Made by a program: the position numbers and the translations under genes
Shown here: positions 23,828 through 34,743 of the stretch, piece by piece
Layout: the number at the start of each line of letters is the position of its first letter
Numbering within the stretch: position 1 is the first letter of the stretch
The notes under the pieces: generated by a model
Seen by the model: the letters and a program-made list of their open reading frames with translations, nothing else
The model's database searches: none
Told to the model about the DNA's origin: nothing
Source: M0108 sp963841065
Lineage (GTDB): Bacteria; Pseudomonadota; Gammaproteobacteria; Chromatiales; Chromatiaceae
Direction of reading: 5' to 3'
NCBI GenBank assembly: GCA_963841065.1
Contig: CAWJBI010000051.1
Coordinates: 1 to 64,000 of the forward strand
DNA: 64,000 bases

Positions 23828-24988
23828 TCAGTAGAGGTAGGAGAGCAGGCTCATCATACGGATGAAGGCCGCCCCCAGCAGGTTCATAAGGCCGTGATCG
23901 CCCGTGTAGACCAGGACCTCGGCCTGGCCCCCGACCCGCACCCCACGGAGTTGCTCGATCTCGGCGGGATCGAACTCGACCACCACCGGAAAGCGCTGTG
24001 CCTGGCGCAGCCAGTCGCGGCTGTTCTCGATCGTCGGCAAGGTCCCCGGTGGCGTCTGTTGTCCCGTGCTGACACCGCTACCGACACTGCGCACCCGGCC
24101 CCGCCACACCTGGCCCGGCATCACATCGAGGACGATGGCCACCTCGTTGCCGGGTTCGATGTTGCCGAGGTTGTTCTCGGTCATGTCGGCACTGACCCAG
24201 AGATCGTGAATCGCGATCAGGGTCACGAGGGGCGCCCCGGCCTGGGCAAATTGACCGGCGTCGATGCGCAAGTCGGTCACCAGACCTCGGACGGGGGCGA
24301 CCACCTGGGTGCGGGCGAGGTCCAGCTCCGCTTTCTCGATCGCCGCGCGGGCACTGAGCAACTGGGCGTTGTTGTCGCCGCTCTCGCCAGCGGACTCCTG
24401 TGCCCGGCGCAGATCGGCCTCGGCCGCCTTTTCCCGGCTGAGGGCCTCGACCCGCGACGCCTGGGCGATCTCGAGACGGCGCATCGAGATGGCGCCGGGG
24501 TCTTCCCGATGGAGCCGCTCTTGCCGCATCGCATCCTTCTCGGCCTTGATACGGTTGGCCTCGGCCGCCTGCAGGGAGGCCCGGGCGGCCTCCACCGCTG
24601 CCACGGCGGCGGCGACGGTGCGCCGGACCGACTCGTAATCCGCGCGGCTGCGGTCCAAGGCGATCTGGTATTGGCTGGGGTCGATATCGAACAAGGGCTG
24701 GCCCCGCGGCACATCATCGTTGTTCTTGACATGCACCCTGAGCACCTTGCCGGCCACCTCCGCGGCCACCGGGACCACGAAGGCCTGCACCCGCGCCTGG
24801 GAGGTATAAGGGGTAAGGCGGTCGGCGGCAAAGTACCAGGCCAGGCTGCCCAGGATCAGGATCAGCAGGATCATGGCCCCGGCGCGGGCCCCCGCGCCCG
24901 GAGTGGCGGGGGACTGAGTCCTGGCCTCCGCGGCGTTCACGGGTTCCGGGGCCGTTGCTGCGTCCGTCGTAACCGGTTCTTGACTCAT
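23828..24988 (-). CDS. HlyD-family membrane fusion protein
   Basis: A 386-residue periplasmic adaptor. It has a cytoplasmic N-terminus rich in Ala/Pro/Thr (1-38), one membrane helix (about 39-57), then the barrel-sandwich hybrid halves (VPVAAEVAGKVLRVHVKNND and TQVVAPVRGLVTDLRIDAGQ) around a long alpha-helical hairpin (about 105-215). It links the inner-membrane protein downstream to the outer-membrane channel encoded just upstream; its start overlaps the end of that gene (ATGA). Confidence 0.9.
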   Translation of the reverse strand: MSQEPVTTDAATAPEPVNAAEARTQSPATPGAGARAGAMILLILILGSLAWYFAADRLTPYTSQARVQAFVVPVAAEVAGKVLRVHVKNNDDVPRGQPLFDIDPSQYQIALDRSRADYESVRRTVAAAVAAVEAARASLQAAEANRIKAEKDAMRQERLHREDPGAISMRRLEIAQASRVEALSREKAAEADLRRAQESAGESGDNNAQLLSARAAIEKAELDLARTQVVAPVRGLVTDLRIDAGQFAQAGAPLVTLIAIHDLWVSADMTENNLGNIEPGNEVAIVLDVMPGQVWRGRVRSVGSGVSTGQQTPPGTLPTIENSRDWLRQAQRFPVVVEFDPAEIEQLRGVRVGGQAEVLVYTGDHGLMNLLGAAFIRMMSLLSYLY

Positions 24989-26520
24989 GGCGCTTGGCTT
25001 CCGGAGGCAGGGAAGGAGGGTTGGGCCTCGGGCGGAGGCAGGGGGGTCTTGAGCAGGTCTTTCCAGGCATTGCGTGTGCCCATGGTTTCGCGGGTCGCAT
25101 CATCCACCAGGGGGCGATCGCGTCCCGGTTCCCAGCCCCCGCCCAGGGCCTTGTAGAGGGCGATCAGATTGCGCGCGACGTCGCCGCGATTGGCCACCTG
25201 GCGCTCCTGCTGACTGAAGAGGGCCCTCTGGGAGTCGAGCACGCGCTGGAAGTCGGTCATGCCTTCCCGGTATTGGATCGTGGCGATATCCAGGGACCGC
25301 CGTGACGCCTTGACCGCGGCGGCCAGCAGGGGGATCTGTTCGCCGCTTTTGGCAAAACCGACCGCCGCGTCATCGACCTCCCGCGCGGCCTGCAGGACGG
25401 CCTCCTGATAGTGTTCGTAAAACTGCTGGAAGCGGGCATCCTGCACCAGCACCTGGTTGGTGAGCCGGCCATGGTCGAGCACGTTCCAGGCCAGATTGCC
25501 GCCGAAGCCCCAGTTCAGCGTCTGGGTCGATGGCGCCAGGGAAGTCGCCGCCAGGCCCAGCGAACCCAGCAGGGAGAGGGACGGATAGAGGTCGGCCTCG
25601 CTCACCCCGATCAGGGCGGATTGGGCGGCCAACCGCATTTCGGCGGCCCGGACGTCCGGGCGCCGGCGGAGCAGGTCGGCGGGGATATCGACGATGACCC
25701 CGAGCTCCGCCAAGGGGATCTGGCCCCCGCCGCTGGCCATTTCCGGCAGAGGCCCCGGGGGCCTCGCCAGCAGGGTGTTCAAGGCATTCTGGGCTTGCCG
25801 CAGGCCGCCTTCGAGTTGGGGGATGGTGGCGAGGGTACCCAGATAGAGGGACTTGGCCTGTTGGACGTCGAGCTCGGAGTCATTACCGCTCTTGAACTGG
25901 CGTTCGGTGATCTCCAGGCTGCGCTTCTGGAGGGCGGCATTTTCCTGGGCAATCCGCAGCCGGGCCTCGAAGGTGCGGATGGCGGCGTAGGTGCTGGCCA
26001 CCTGCGCGGCCATCAGCACCTGCATGTCGTCGTACTGGGCGAGGCTGGCGAAATAACCGGCATCCGCCGCCTCGACGCCGCGCCGGAACTTGCCCCAGAA
26101 GTCGAGTTCCCACCCGATCGCCAGGCCGGCCTGATATTGATTGAAGGCGGTGTCCGACCCTTCTTTCTGTTGGCCTAGCCGCAAGGCCTCCCCGGTAACC
26201 TGCTGGAGCTGAGGGTAGAGGGTGCTCTCCGCGATCCCGAGTTGGGCGAGGGACTCGAGAATGCGCAGCCCGGCGGTGCGCACGTTGGGGTTCAGCCGCA
26301 GCGCCTCGGCCACCAGGTGGTCGAGCGCGGGGTCGTTGAAGGCGAGCCACCAGACCTGGAGCCGCGCGGGTGGCTTGCCCTGCTGCTCGGCGGCCAGGGT
26401 GGCGAGAGATCCTCCCGACCAGTTGGCGAGCCACGGGACCTCGGGGCGCTGGAAGTCAGGCCCCACCATGCAGCCACCTAGCACCAGGGCCCCACCCAGG
26501 GCGGACAGCCATTTGGCCAA
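24985..26520 (-). CDS. NodT-family outer-membrane efflux lipoprotein
   Basis: The product is about 511 residues from a TTG at 26520, which gives a short lipoprotein signal: LAKWLSALGGALVLGGC with lipobox LGGC. A GTG at 26646 in frame is an alternative but puts about 42 polar residues before the signal. The mature protein has the two OEP repeats of the TolC fold (RILESLAQLGIAESTLYPQL and DLLRRRPDVRAAEMRLAAQS, a NodT hallmark). It forms the outer-membrane exit duct for the pump encoded by the next two genes. A non-conserved C-terminal tail of about 45 residues follows ALGGGWEPG. Confidence 0.88.
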   Translation of the reverse strand: MAKWLSALGGALVLGGCMVGPDFQRPEVPWLANWSGGSLATLAAEQQGKPPARLQVWWLAFNDPALDHLVAEALRLNPNVRTAGLRILESLAQLGIAESTLYPQLQQVTGEALRLGQQKEGSDTAFNQYQAGLAIGWELDFWGKFRRGVEAADAGYFASLAQYDDMQVLMAAQVASTYAAIRTFEARLRIAQENAALQKRSLEITERQFKSGNDSELDVQQAKSLYLGTLATIPQLEGGLRQAQNALNTLLARPPGPLPEMASGGGQIPLAELGVIVDIPADLLRRRPDVRAAEMRLAAQSALIGVSEADLYPSLSLLGSLGLAATSLAPSTQTLNWGFGGNLAWNVLDHGRLTNQVLVQDARFQQFYEHYQEAVLQAAREVDDAAVGFAKSGEQIPLLAAAVKASRRSLDIATIQYREGMTDFQRVLDSQRALFSQQERQVANRGDVARNLIALYKALGGGWEPGRDRPLVDDATRETMGTRNAWKDLLKTPLPPPEAQPSFPASGSQAP

Positions 26521-26623
26521 ACAAGGGCGGCAGGGGCACCTGATCAGACCTGGCTTGTTCGCAGGAGGGGGAATCGAATCAGGCTGAAGCGGATCTGGCT
26601 TGATCGAATCCGACCAGATCGGG

Positions 26624-27754
26624 TCAGCCTGCCGCCTGGGATTCACGCTCGTCCGCCGTCCGCACCTTGTCCGGGTTCGCCGCCACCCAGCCCATGAAGA
26701 TCTGGTAGCCCAGTGCGAGCAGGGTAGCGCCGATGAACATGCCGAGAATACCGTTGGTGGCCATGCCGCCGAGGGCGCCGAGCAAGACCACGGGCATGGG
26801 GGCATCGACCCCGCGACCCAGCATCAGGGGTTTGAGGATGTTATCGGCGAAGCCGGTGACCAGGAGCAGAACCGTGTAGCCGATGGCGGCGCCGGTGCCA
26901 TAGTCACCGCCGCTCCAGAGGTAGCCGATCGCGGGCAGGGTGACGACCAGGGCGGGGACCTGGGCGATGCCCAGTACCAGCACCACCAGCGACAGCACGC
27001 CAGCCCAGGGGATGCCGGCAATGATCAGCGCCAGACCGATGAGTAGGGCTTGAATGCAGGCGATACCGATGACTCCCGAGGCCACCGCGCGTACGGTCGC
27101 GGTGGAGAGCTTGGCAAACTCCTCCCCGCGGGCCGTGCCGGCGAGACGGGCAAAGACCTCCTGGGTCGCCTGGGCCCCCGACTCCCCAAAGGCCATCAGG
27201 ATGCCGGAAATGATGAAGGAGGCCAGGAACAGCAGGAGATTAACGCCGATGCCGGCCACGATCCCCAGGGCCTGGGTCGTCAGCTCACCGAGCTTGGGTT
27301 GGCTGCGCTCGATGAGCGCCGGCAGATTCGAGTGCGCCTGGGCCCAAAAAGTGTGCAGCTTCTTGCCGATCACCGGCCAATCCGCCACGCCTTGGGGGGG
27401 CGCGGGGATGTGCAGCGTGTTGTTTGACAGATGGGTCGCAAAGGTATGTAGCGAATCGCCCAGCGAGTTGACCAACATGACGGTGGGCGCCACGATCGCG
27501 ACCGCGCAAACCAACACCAGCAGGGTAGCGGCGCGTCCCGGCTTACCCCCGGTCTTGCGGGCCAGCTTTTGATGAAGCGGATAGAGGGTTACCGCCAGGA
27601 TCAGCGCCCAGGCCATCATCGCCAGGAAGGGGGCGAAGATTTTGTAGCACAACAGCACCAGGACCAGCACCAGGCCGGCGCGGATGAGGACATCGAGCAG
27701 GCGGTCGGAGAGTCGCTTTTCTAGCTCGCGATCAGGTTGGTCGGGCATCTTCAT
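26624..27754 (-). CDS. AI-2E family transporter (TqsA/PerM-like)
   Basis: A 376-residue membrane protein with about eight membrane segments. The pattern FAPFLAMMAWALILAVTLYP near the start, and the C-terminal GGMATNGILGMFIGATLLAL with FADNILKPLMLGRG, are typical of the AI-2E/PerM group. Members export signalling molecules or act as Na+/H+ exchangers; the exact role is open. It is the first gene of the pump run on this strand; the NodT gene starts near or inside its 3' end. Confidence 0.88.
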   Translation of the reverse strand: MKMPDQPDRELEKRLSDRLLDVLIRAGLVLVLVLLCYKIFAPFLAMMAWALILAVTLYPLHQKLARKTGGKPGRAATLLVLVCAVAIVAPTVMLVNSLGDSLHTFATHLSNNTLHIPAPPQGVADWPVIGKKLHTFWAQAHSNLPALIERSQPKLGELTTQALGIVAGIGVNLLLFLASFIISGILMAFGESGAQATQEVFARLAGTARGEEFAKLSTATVRAVASGVIGIACIQALLIGLALIIAGIPWAGVLSLVVLVLGIAQVPALVVTLPAIGYLWSGGDYGTGAAIGYTVLLLVTGFADNILKPLMLGRGVDAPMPVVLLGALGGMATNGILGMFIGATLLALGYQIFMGWVAANPDKVRTADERESQAAG

Positions 27755-27891
27755 GGATGAATCCGTGCGGTGTTGGGGTTTGAACGAGAGGGGCTTGCGC
27801 CTGGATGAACGCCATGCAATTCAGCCAGAAGGGGAGTTTGAGATTATCAGGGTGACAAGGCCCACAGCCGATGTCAACAGCCGATCCGACC

Positions 27892-29016
27892 TCAGAGCCG
27901 TGCCAGGCTCACGGTTTGCCGGAAGCGCGCCAGGGCGGCGGCGAAGGCGAGGACGCCGAGACCCAGGGTGGAGGCCAGTTGGGGCCAGACCAGGTCGAGG
28001 CCGGCGCCGCGGAAGACCACGGACTGGACGAAGGCGACGAAGTGGGTGGTCGGTGAAACCAACATCAGCCGCCGCAACAACTCTGGCATGGCATCGAGCG
28101 GCGTGTTGGCGCCGGAGAGCATGTACATCACCAGGAACACCGGGATGGAGAGCAGCCCGAACTGGGGCATGGTCCGGGCCAGGGTGGCGAGCAGGATGCC
28201 GAGTGTGGTGAGCGAAAAGAGATAAACCGACAGGCCGAGCACAAAGAGCCCCAACGAGCCCTGGAGGGGCACCCCGAGCAGGCCCTGGACGACCGCCACC
28301 ATGGAGAAGGTGGCGGCGAACAGGATCACCAGGGCATTGGCCCAGACCTTGGCGAGCATGATCTCGGCGGAGCTGAGCGGCATCACCAGCAGGTGTTCGA
28401 TGGTGCCGTGCTCACGCTCGCGGATCAGCGCCGCCCCGGTGAGCAGGATGCCGAGCAGAGTGACCATGTTGACGATCTGCATCACCGCCAGGAACCAGGT
28501 CGACTCGCCATTGGGGTTGAAGGCGAGCCGGGTGACCGCCGCTACCGCTGACGGCGGTCCCTCGCCCTCCCCCCGCAGGTGGAAAAGCGGCTCCTCGGCG
28601 AGCACCCGCTCCAGATAACGCGCCCCCGCCCCGGCCATGGCCATGGCGGTCGCATCCACGTTGACCTGGACCGCCGGGTGGCGCCCCTCGGCGGCGTCGG
28701 CCTGGAGGCGGGGTGGGAGGTCGATGACGAAGGTGTAGCGGCCGGCATCCATGGCCGCGCCGATGTCGGCCACCTGAATGTAACGCGGCGGCTGGAAGTA
28801 GGGGGGACCCAGGGTCGCGATCATCCGGGTCGAGAGCGGCGACTGGTCTTCGTCCACCACTGCCACCGAGGCGTTCTCGAGCTGGAGCTTCACCCCCCGG
28901 GCCGGAGCGATGATGGCAAAGGTGAAGCAGTAGGCGATGAGCAGGACCAGCACCGGGTCGTATCTCAAGCTAAAGAGCTCCTTGAGGCCCAGGCGATAGA
29001 TGTTGGCAAGCCGCAT
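27892..29016 (-). CDS. yhhJ: ABC-2 type transporter permease, YhhJ-like
   Basis: A 374-residue permease: one N-terminal membrane helix, a large periplasmic region (about 45-170), then five helices. ABC-2 motifs include IREREHGTIEHLLVMPLSS and SGANTPLDAMPELLRRLM. The start at 29016 has GGAG 7 bases upstream and lies one base after the rbbA stop. With rbbA and yhiI it forms the conserved yhiI-rbbA-yhhJ exporter set. The substrate is unknown. Confidence 0.88.
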   Translation of the reverse strand: MRLANIYRLGLKELFSLRYDPVLVLLIAYCFTFAIIAPARGVKLQLENASVAVVDEDQSPLSTRMIATLGPPYFQPPRYIQVADIGAAMDAGRYTFVIDLPPRLQADAAEGRHPAVQVNVDATAMAMAGAGARYLERVLAEEPLFHLRGEGEGPPSAVAAVTRLAFNPNGESTWFLAVMQIVNMVTLLGILLTGAALIREREHGTIEHLLVMPLSSAEIMLAKVWANALVILFAATFSMVAVVQGLLGVPLQGSLGLFVLGLSVYLFSLTTLGILLATLARTMPQFGLLSIPVFLVMYMLSGANTPLDAMPELLRRLMLVSPTTHFVAFVQSVVFRGAGLDLVWPQLASTLGLGVLAFAAALARFRQTVSLARL

Positions 29017-29017
29017 C

Positions 29018-31890
29018 TCAACGCTCCTGGGTGCGCAGCAAGGCAAGCCCAAGGAGCAGGAAGCCGAGGCCGAAACCGGCGAGCACCAGGTAATCCAGCC
29101 ACAGGTCACCCAGGGTCAGCCCCTTGGTGAAGCTCCCCACGCTGACGTGGTTGAACCAGGAACTCGGGAAGCCGTAGCCCATGACCCGCGCCGGCCCGGT
29201 CAGGGCGGAGACCGGCACCAGCATGCCGGAAAAGAGGATGGTGGGGATGGTGCTGACGATGGCCGTACCGAATACCGCCGCGATCTGGGTACGCATGAAG
29301 GTCGACATCAACAGTCCGAGCCCGGTGCTGGCAAAGACAAAGAGTACCGCCCCCAGGGTGAGGCCGCCCAGCCCGCCGGTGAGCGGCACCCGAAACAGCA
29401 GGAGCACCAACAGCAGCAGCAGCAGGTAGCTGAGGAGCGCCAGGCCGATGTAGGGCAGTTGCTTGCCGAGCAGAAACTCGACACCCCGGGTCGGTGTCGC
29501 GTAGAGGTTGGTGATCGAGCCCAGCTCCTTTTCCCGCACCACCCCCACCGCGGTCATGGTGGCCGGGATCATGATGAGCAGCAGCATCAGGATCCCCGGC
29601 ACCATGGCATAGACGCTCTTGAAGTCCTGGTTGTAGCGGAAGCGCGTTTCGACCCTTACCGGGGCGAGCATCCCGGCCAGCCCTGGGTCCACGGGGGAGG
29701 GCAGGTGGGAGACCGCCACTGGGGCCCGGGCCAGGCGCTCGCCCAAAGTCTCCAGATACTGACGATGCACCCCTTCCACATAGCCTCGGATGGTGTCGCC
29801 GCGGAAAGGGATGGCCCCGTCGATCACAAAGCCGACCTCGGGTCGGGCGCGGCGCTTGAGATCACGGCCGAAACCTGGCGGGATCTCGATCGCCAGGGTC
29901 AGCCGACCGCTGGCAAGGCGTCGCTGCCGGTCGGCGTCATCCACCAGCGGCGCCTGCGCGGCGAACCAGGGGGAACCGGCGAACTGCTCCAGATAGTCGC
30001 GGCTCGCCGGGGTGCGGTCCCGATCGAGCACGGCATAGGCAATATCGTCCACGTCGAAGGAGATGCCGAAGCCCATGGCGATCATCAGCAGCAGCGGCCC
30101 GAGGAGGGCGAAGGCGAGGCGGATCGGGTCCCGGCGCAGTTCGGTGGCCTCGCGCCGGGTATAGGCCCAGAGCCGGCGCGGGGAGAAGCGACGGGGCTGA
30201 TCGCGCCGCCGCGGTTGCCGCTCCCGGGCCGGACGCGCGCCGGGTGCCCTGGATTCCAAGGCGGTGGGGCTTGCCCTACTATCCCCCGCCGCCGCCGGCA
30301 TAGCCTTGTCCCTGGCGGTGGTGGCTTCTTCTCGCGCCTCCACCGCTCCCTGCTCCATATAGGCGATGAAGGCGTCATCCAGACTGGCCGCCCCTTGAGC
30401 GGCCTTGAGGGCAGCGGGGCTGCCCTGGGCAAGCACCCGCCCGGCGTGCATCAGCGAAAGGCGGTCGCAGCGCTCTGCCTCGTTCATGAAATGGGTGGAG
30501 ATGAACAGGGTCACGCCCTGCTCCCGGGAAAGCGTCAGCAGTTGCTCCCAGAAGCGGTCGCGGGCAATCGGATCGACCCCGGAGGTGGGCTCATCCAGGA
30601 TCAGGAGTTCCGGCTCATGGATCACCGCCACCGCGAGCGACAGGCGCTGGCGGACGCCGAGCGGCAGTTCCTCGGCGCGGGCGTCGAGGTGCCGGGCCAG
30701 GTCGAAGCGCTCGGTGAGCTCCGCGATGCGTGGGGGGATGCGCTGCTGGCGGCAGATGGTAGAGGCGGGCGTGCAGGTCCAGGTTCTGCCGTACCGTGAG
30801 CTCCCCGTAGAGGGAAAAGGACTGGGACATGAAGCCCAGGCGCCGGCGCAGCGCCGCGTCCTCCGCCCCCACCGGCTGGTCGAAGACCCACGCCTGGCCC
30901 TCGGTGACCGGCAGCAGCCCGGTCAGCATGCGCATGGTGGTGGTCTTGCCACTGCCGTTGGAGCCGAGGAAGCCGAAGATCTCGCCCTTGCGGATCGACA
31001 GGCTGACCCGGTCGACGGCGGTGAAGTCGCCGAAGCGGTGGGCAGAGCCCCTCGGCACGAATAGCGGACTGGCCCCTCCCTCACCAATGACGGCGGGGGA
31101 GACCTCCAGGCGCCGATGGCCGCCACGGCGCTCCGTCGGGGAGCAGGGCCACGAATACCGCCTCCATGTCCCGCTCGCCGGTGACCGAACGCAGCTCCCC
31201 CACGGTACCGCGGGCCAGAACGCGCCCGGCGTCCATCGCCACCAGGGTGTCGAGGCGTTCCGCCTCTTCCATGTAGGCGGTGGACACCAGGATGCTCAGG
31301 TCCGGGCGGCGCCGGCGCAGCCGCTCCATCAGCTCCCAGAAGCGGCGCCGCGAGAGCGGGTCCACCCCCGTGGTCGGCTCGTCGAGGATCAGCAGGTCGG
31401 GGTCGTGGATCAGGGCGCAGCAGAGCCCCAGCTTCTGCTTCATGCCGCCGGAGAGGTTTATCGCCAGGCGCTCGATGAAGGGCGCAAGGCCGGTGGCAGC
31501 GGTGAGTTCGGCGATGCGCTCGGTCCGTGTCACCCGGTCCTGCCCGAAGAGGCGGCCGAAGAAGTCCAGGTTATCCCGTACCGAGAGGCTGGGATAGAGG
31601 TTGCGCCCAAGACCCTGGGGCATGTAGGCGATGCGCTCGACCACGGCATCGCGCCCCCGGCGCTGCCGCAGATCCCGCCCCAGGACTTCGACCTGGCCGG
31701 ATTGGATGTGGCGCACCCCGGCGATGATGCCGAGCAGGGTGGACTTGCCGACCCCGTCCGGGCCCGATCAGCCCGCTCAGCCGCCCGGCGGGCAGCTCCA
31801 AGCCCCACTCCGTCGAGGGCAGTCACCCGCCGGTAGGCATGGCGCACCCCGCTCAGCCGGACGACGGGGGCGGCGCCGGTGCTCGGCCAT
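29018..31890 (-). CDS. rbbA: RbbA-type ABC transporter: two ATPase domains fused to a permease (five frameshifts)
   Basis: After repair the product is about 955 residues. The start is the ATG at 31890 (MAEHRRRP), followed by VVRLSGVRHAY once one C is removed from the run at 31866-31870. Further single extra bases are at 31800-31801 (restores LELPAGRLSGLIGP), 31760-31765 (restores GPDGVGKSTLL), 31133-31134 (between the ATPase domains) and about 30752 (restores LPPQRIPPRIAEL). ATPase 1 has LSGGMKQKLGL and LLILDEPTTGVDP; ATPase 2 has FLGSNGSGKTTTMRM and LLILDEPTSGVDP. The C-terminal permease (from about 460) has six helices with FRYNQDFKSVYAMVPG and REKELGSITNLYATP. RbbA was described as ribosome-associated, but the gene context is that of an exporter. 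Confidence 0.87.
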
Positions 31891-32924
31891 GTCGGCAATT
31901 CGGGGTCAGGTGCTCGGGCCAAGGCGCCTCGGGCCTGATCTGGACGTAGGCGACGCCGGGGACACCGGTCTTGACGAAGGTGCTCGTAGCGCGCGAGCAG
32001 GTCCGGCGCGATGCGCACCTTGACGCGGAAGGCAAAGCTGCTCGCGCACGCTCTGGGTCTCCACCTGCTTGGGGGTGAACTGGGCGCGCGGGGCGACGAA
32101 GGAGACCTCGGCAGGGATCACATACTCCGGGGCGGCGTCGAGGACGAGGCGCGCCGCCGCCCCCAAGGGGACCCAGCCCGCCGCCGGTGCGGGCAGGAAG
32201 ATCACCATGTAGACATCCGCGAGGTCGAGCAGGGTCAGGACCTTGCCACCCACGCCCAGCACCTCGCCGGGCTCGGCCAGGCGGTAGAGCACCCGTCCAC
32301 CGCGGGGCGCCCTAAGGGTGCTGTCGGCGATGTCGATCTCGATGCGTTCGATACTCGCCTGGGCCGACTCGATCGCCGCCTCGGTGGCGACCACCTGGAC
32401 CTGGGCCGCGCGCAGGGCCGCCTCGGCGGTTCGTGCCTGGGTACTGGCCTGGTCCAGTTGCTCCTCGGAGACGAACTGATCGGAGCGCGAGAGCCGTTGC
32501 AGCCGGACCAGGTCGCGGCGGGCGAAATCGAATTCGCTCTAGCGCTGCTCCACCACCGCCAGGGCATGCTCCCGTTCCTGCTCCGGCCGCCGCCGCTCCG
32601 CCTGGGCCTGGCGCCGCTGGGCCGCCAGGGCAGCGGTGTCGAGCACCGCGACCACCTCCCCGGCCTCCACCCGATCACCCTCTCGCACCCGGACCTCCAG
32701 GAGCCGTCCCGCGATCTGGGTCGCCACGTCCACCTCGGTGGCCTCGATCCGCCCGTTGCCCATGGCCAGGCCCTCGGGCAAGGGGGCCTGGCCCAGCAGG
32801 CGGCTCAGCGCGCCAGAGAGGGCCGGTCGATACCCCGGGTTGACCCGCATCCACCCCGCCAAAGCAGCGCCGAGCAGGGTGATGAGGATCGCCCCGCGAC
32901 CAGCCAGCGACGTCTTGAGCTCAT
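31853..32924 (-). CDS. yhiI: HlyD-family adaptor, YhiI-like (broken frame)
   Basis: A periplasmic adaptor with one N-terminal membrane helix, biotinyl-lipoyl halves (QIAGRLLEVRVREGDRVEAG and STLRAPRGGRVLYRLAEPGE) and a helical hairpin. Breaks: an in-frame TAG at 32539-32541 within VEQR-SEFDFARRDL; an extra C at about 32039 (restores REQFAFRVKVRIAPD); another at about 31980 (restores YEHFVKTGVPGVAYV). The ATG at 32924 (MSSRRRWLVAG) lies out of frame with the conserved helix, so one base may be missing near 32905. The end overlaps the rbbA start. The TAG is a substitution, so unlike the insertions it may be a real mutation. Confidence 0.78.
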
Positions 32925-33158
32925 GGGTTATAGGGCCAGGGTCAGAGGGCGAAAGTGCCTTGATCAATTCTAACGCCGTTACGCGGCCCCGTAGTTTTTG
33001 CGCCACCCAAAAGATGGCGCCCGACCTTGCGACGGGACCTACTGGACCTGAAAGACCGCCTCAATATTCCTGGAATCCAAGATGCGTTCGACCCACGGAT
33101 CCCTAAGCGCCGGTGGAGAAACGAACCTTCGCAACGCCTTTCAAGCGGGAATCCCCAG

Positions 33159-34625
33159 ATGACATTCACCTTCGATAACACCTACGCACGGCTGCCGGAG
33201 CGCTTCTTCGCCCGGCTGGCACCGGTTCCGGTCGCACAACCGCGGCTGATTAAGCTCAACGAGGCGCTTGCCGACAAGCTCGGGCTGGACCTGGAAGCGT
33301 TGCGGTCCCCCGAGGGTCTGGCCATGCTCGCGGGCAACCGGGTACCGGCGGGGGCGGACCCGCTGGCCATGGCCTACGCTGGCCACCAGTTCGGCGGCTT
33401 CGTGCCCCGGCTCGGCGATGGCCGGGCGATTCTCTTGGGCGAGATCCTGGACCCGGCGGGCGAGCGCTTCGATGTCCAGCTCAAGGGTTCCGGCCGCACG
33501 CCCTTCTCCCGGGGGGGTGACGGCCGGGCCTGGCTCGGGCCGGTCCTGCGAGAGTACATCCTCAGCGAGGCCATGGACGCCCTCGGTATCCCGACGACGC
33601 GCTCCCTGGCGGCGGTCGCGACCGGGGAGCACGTCTTTCGCGAGGCCGGAGCCCTGCCCGGCGCCGTGCTGACGCGCGTGGCGCGCGGCCATGTGCGGGT
33701 AGGCACCTTCGAGTACTTTCAGGCGCGCCAGGATACGGATGCCCTCCGGCAACTCGCCGATTATGTGATGGCGCGGCACTACCCGGAGGCGCGGGCGTCG
33801 GACCAGCCCTATCGCGCCTTGCTGGTCGCGGTGGTCGCCCGGCAGGCGGAACTGGTCGCCCGCTGGCTCGGCGTCGGCTTCATCCATGGCGTCATGAATA
33901 CCGACAACATGTCGATCGCGGGGGAGACGATCGACTACGGCCCTTGCGCCTTCATGGATGCCTATCACCCGGGCCAGGTTTACAGCTCCATCGATCATGG
34001 CGGGCGCTACGCCTACGGCAACCAGCCCCAGATCGCCCAGTGGAACCTCGCCCGTCTGGCCCAGGCGCTGTTGCCGCTCCTCGACCCCGACCAGGACCAG
34101 GCCGTCACCCAGGCCCAGGCGGTCATCGATGGCTTCGCCCCCTGCTTTGAACAGGCCTATCTGGCCTGCTTCCGGGCCAAGCTGGGCCTGCTGGAGGCGC
34201 AAGGGGACGACGCCGACCTGATCGACGGGCTCTTGCGGGCGATGGCCGCGGCCGGCGCCGACTTCACCAACAGCTTCCGCGCCCTGTGCGACGCCGCCGC
34301 GGGCGCGGAAGGGTCGCTCCGGGCGCAGATCGGCGATGGCGGCCCCTCCGAGGCCTGGCGCGCGCGCTGGCAGGCACGCCTGGCCCGCGAAGCGACCAGC
34401 CCGGAGGCGCGGGCGGCCGCCATGCGCCGCGCCAACCCTGCGGTCATCCCTAGAAATCACCGGGTCGAGGCCGTACTGGATGCGGCGGTCGCGGGCGACC
34501 TCGAGCCCCTCGATGCCTTGTTGCAAGCCCTCGCCCATCCCTGGGACGAAGACCCCATGTTCGACGAATACCGGCGGCCGCCCGCGCCGGATGAGGTTGT
34601 CCAGCGGACGTTTTGCGGGACCTGA
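33159..34625 (+). CDS. selO: SelO/YdiU protein adenylyltransferase
   Basis: A 488-residue pseudokinase-fold enzyme that transfers AMP to proteins in redox stress. Visible motifs: PLAMAYAGHQFGGFVPRLGD, the Gly-rich QLKGSGRTPFSRGGDGRA, the catalytic loop FIHGVMNTDNMSI and the metal-binding IDYGPCAFMD. The start at 33159 gives MTFTFDNTYARLPERFFARL, the normal N-terminus. Bacterial members usually lack the C-terminal selenocysteine of the eukaryotic form; this one ends VVQRTFCGT, with Cys at the corresponding place. The frame is intact. Confidence 0.94.
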   Translation: MTFTFDNTYARLPERFFARLAPVPVAQPRLIKLNEALADKLGLDLEALRSPEGLAMLAGNRVPAGADPLAMAYAGHQFGGFVPRLGDGRAILLGEILDPAGERFDVQLKGSGRTPFSRGGDGRAWLGPVLREYILSEAMDALGIPTTRSLAAVATGEHVFREAGALPGAVLTRVARGHVRVGTFEYFQARQDTDALRQLADYVMARHYPEARASDQPYRALLVAVVARQAELVARWLGVGFIHGVMNTDNMSIAGETIDYGPCAFMDAYHPGQVYSSIDHGGRYAYGNQPQIAQWNLARLAQALLPLLDPDQDQAVTQAQAVIDGFAPCFEQAYLACFRAKLGLLEAQGDDADLIDGLLRAMAAAGADFTNSFRALCDAAAGAEGSLRAQIGDGGPSEAWRARWQARLAREATSPEARAAAMRRANPAVIPRNHRVEAVLDAAVAGDLEPLDALLQALAHPWDEDPMFDEYRRPPAPDEVVQRTFCGT

Positions 34626-34743
34626 GGGCTGGCGTGGTGGGATACCGCGGGGTGAGCGCGTATCAATCTTGGCGCGGGGGTCATGGTTCCACGTGGCCTT
34701 GCGCCGATTATTTCCAAGTGAGCTTGGGTTTTGGTGGCCCTGG

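Noticed and set aside
29000..30799. Plus-strand frame of 599 codons opposite rbbA
   Set aside because: Low-complexity Gln/Gly/His composition; rbbA on the minus strand explains the sequence.
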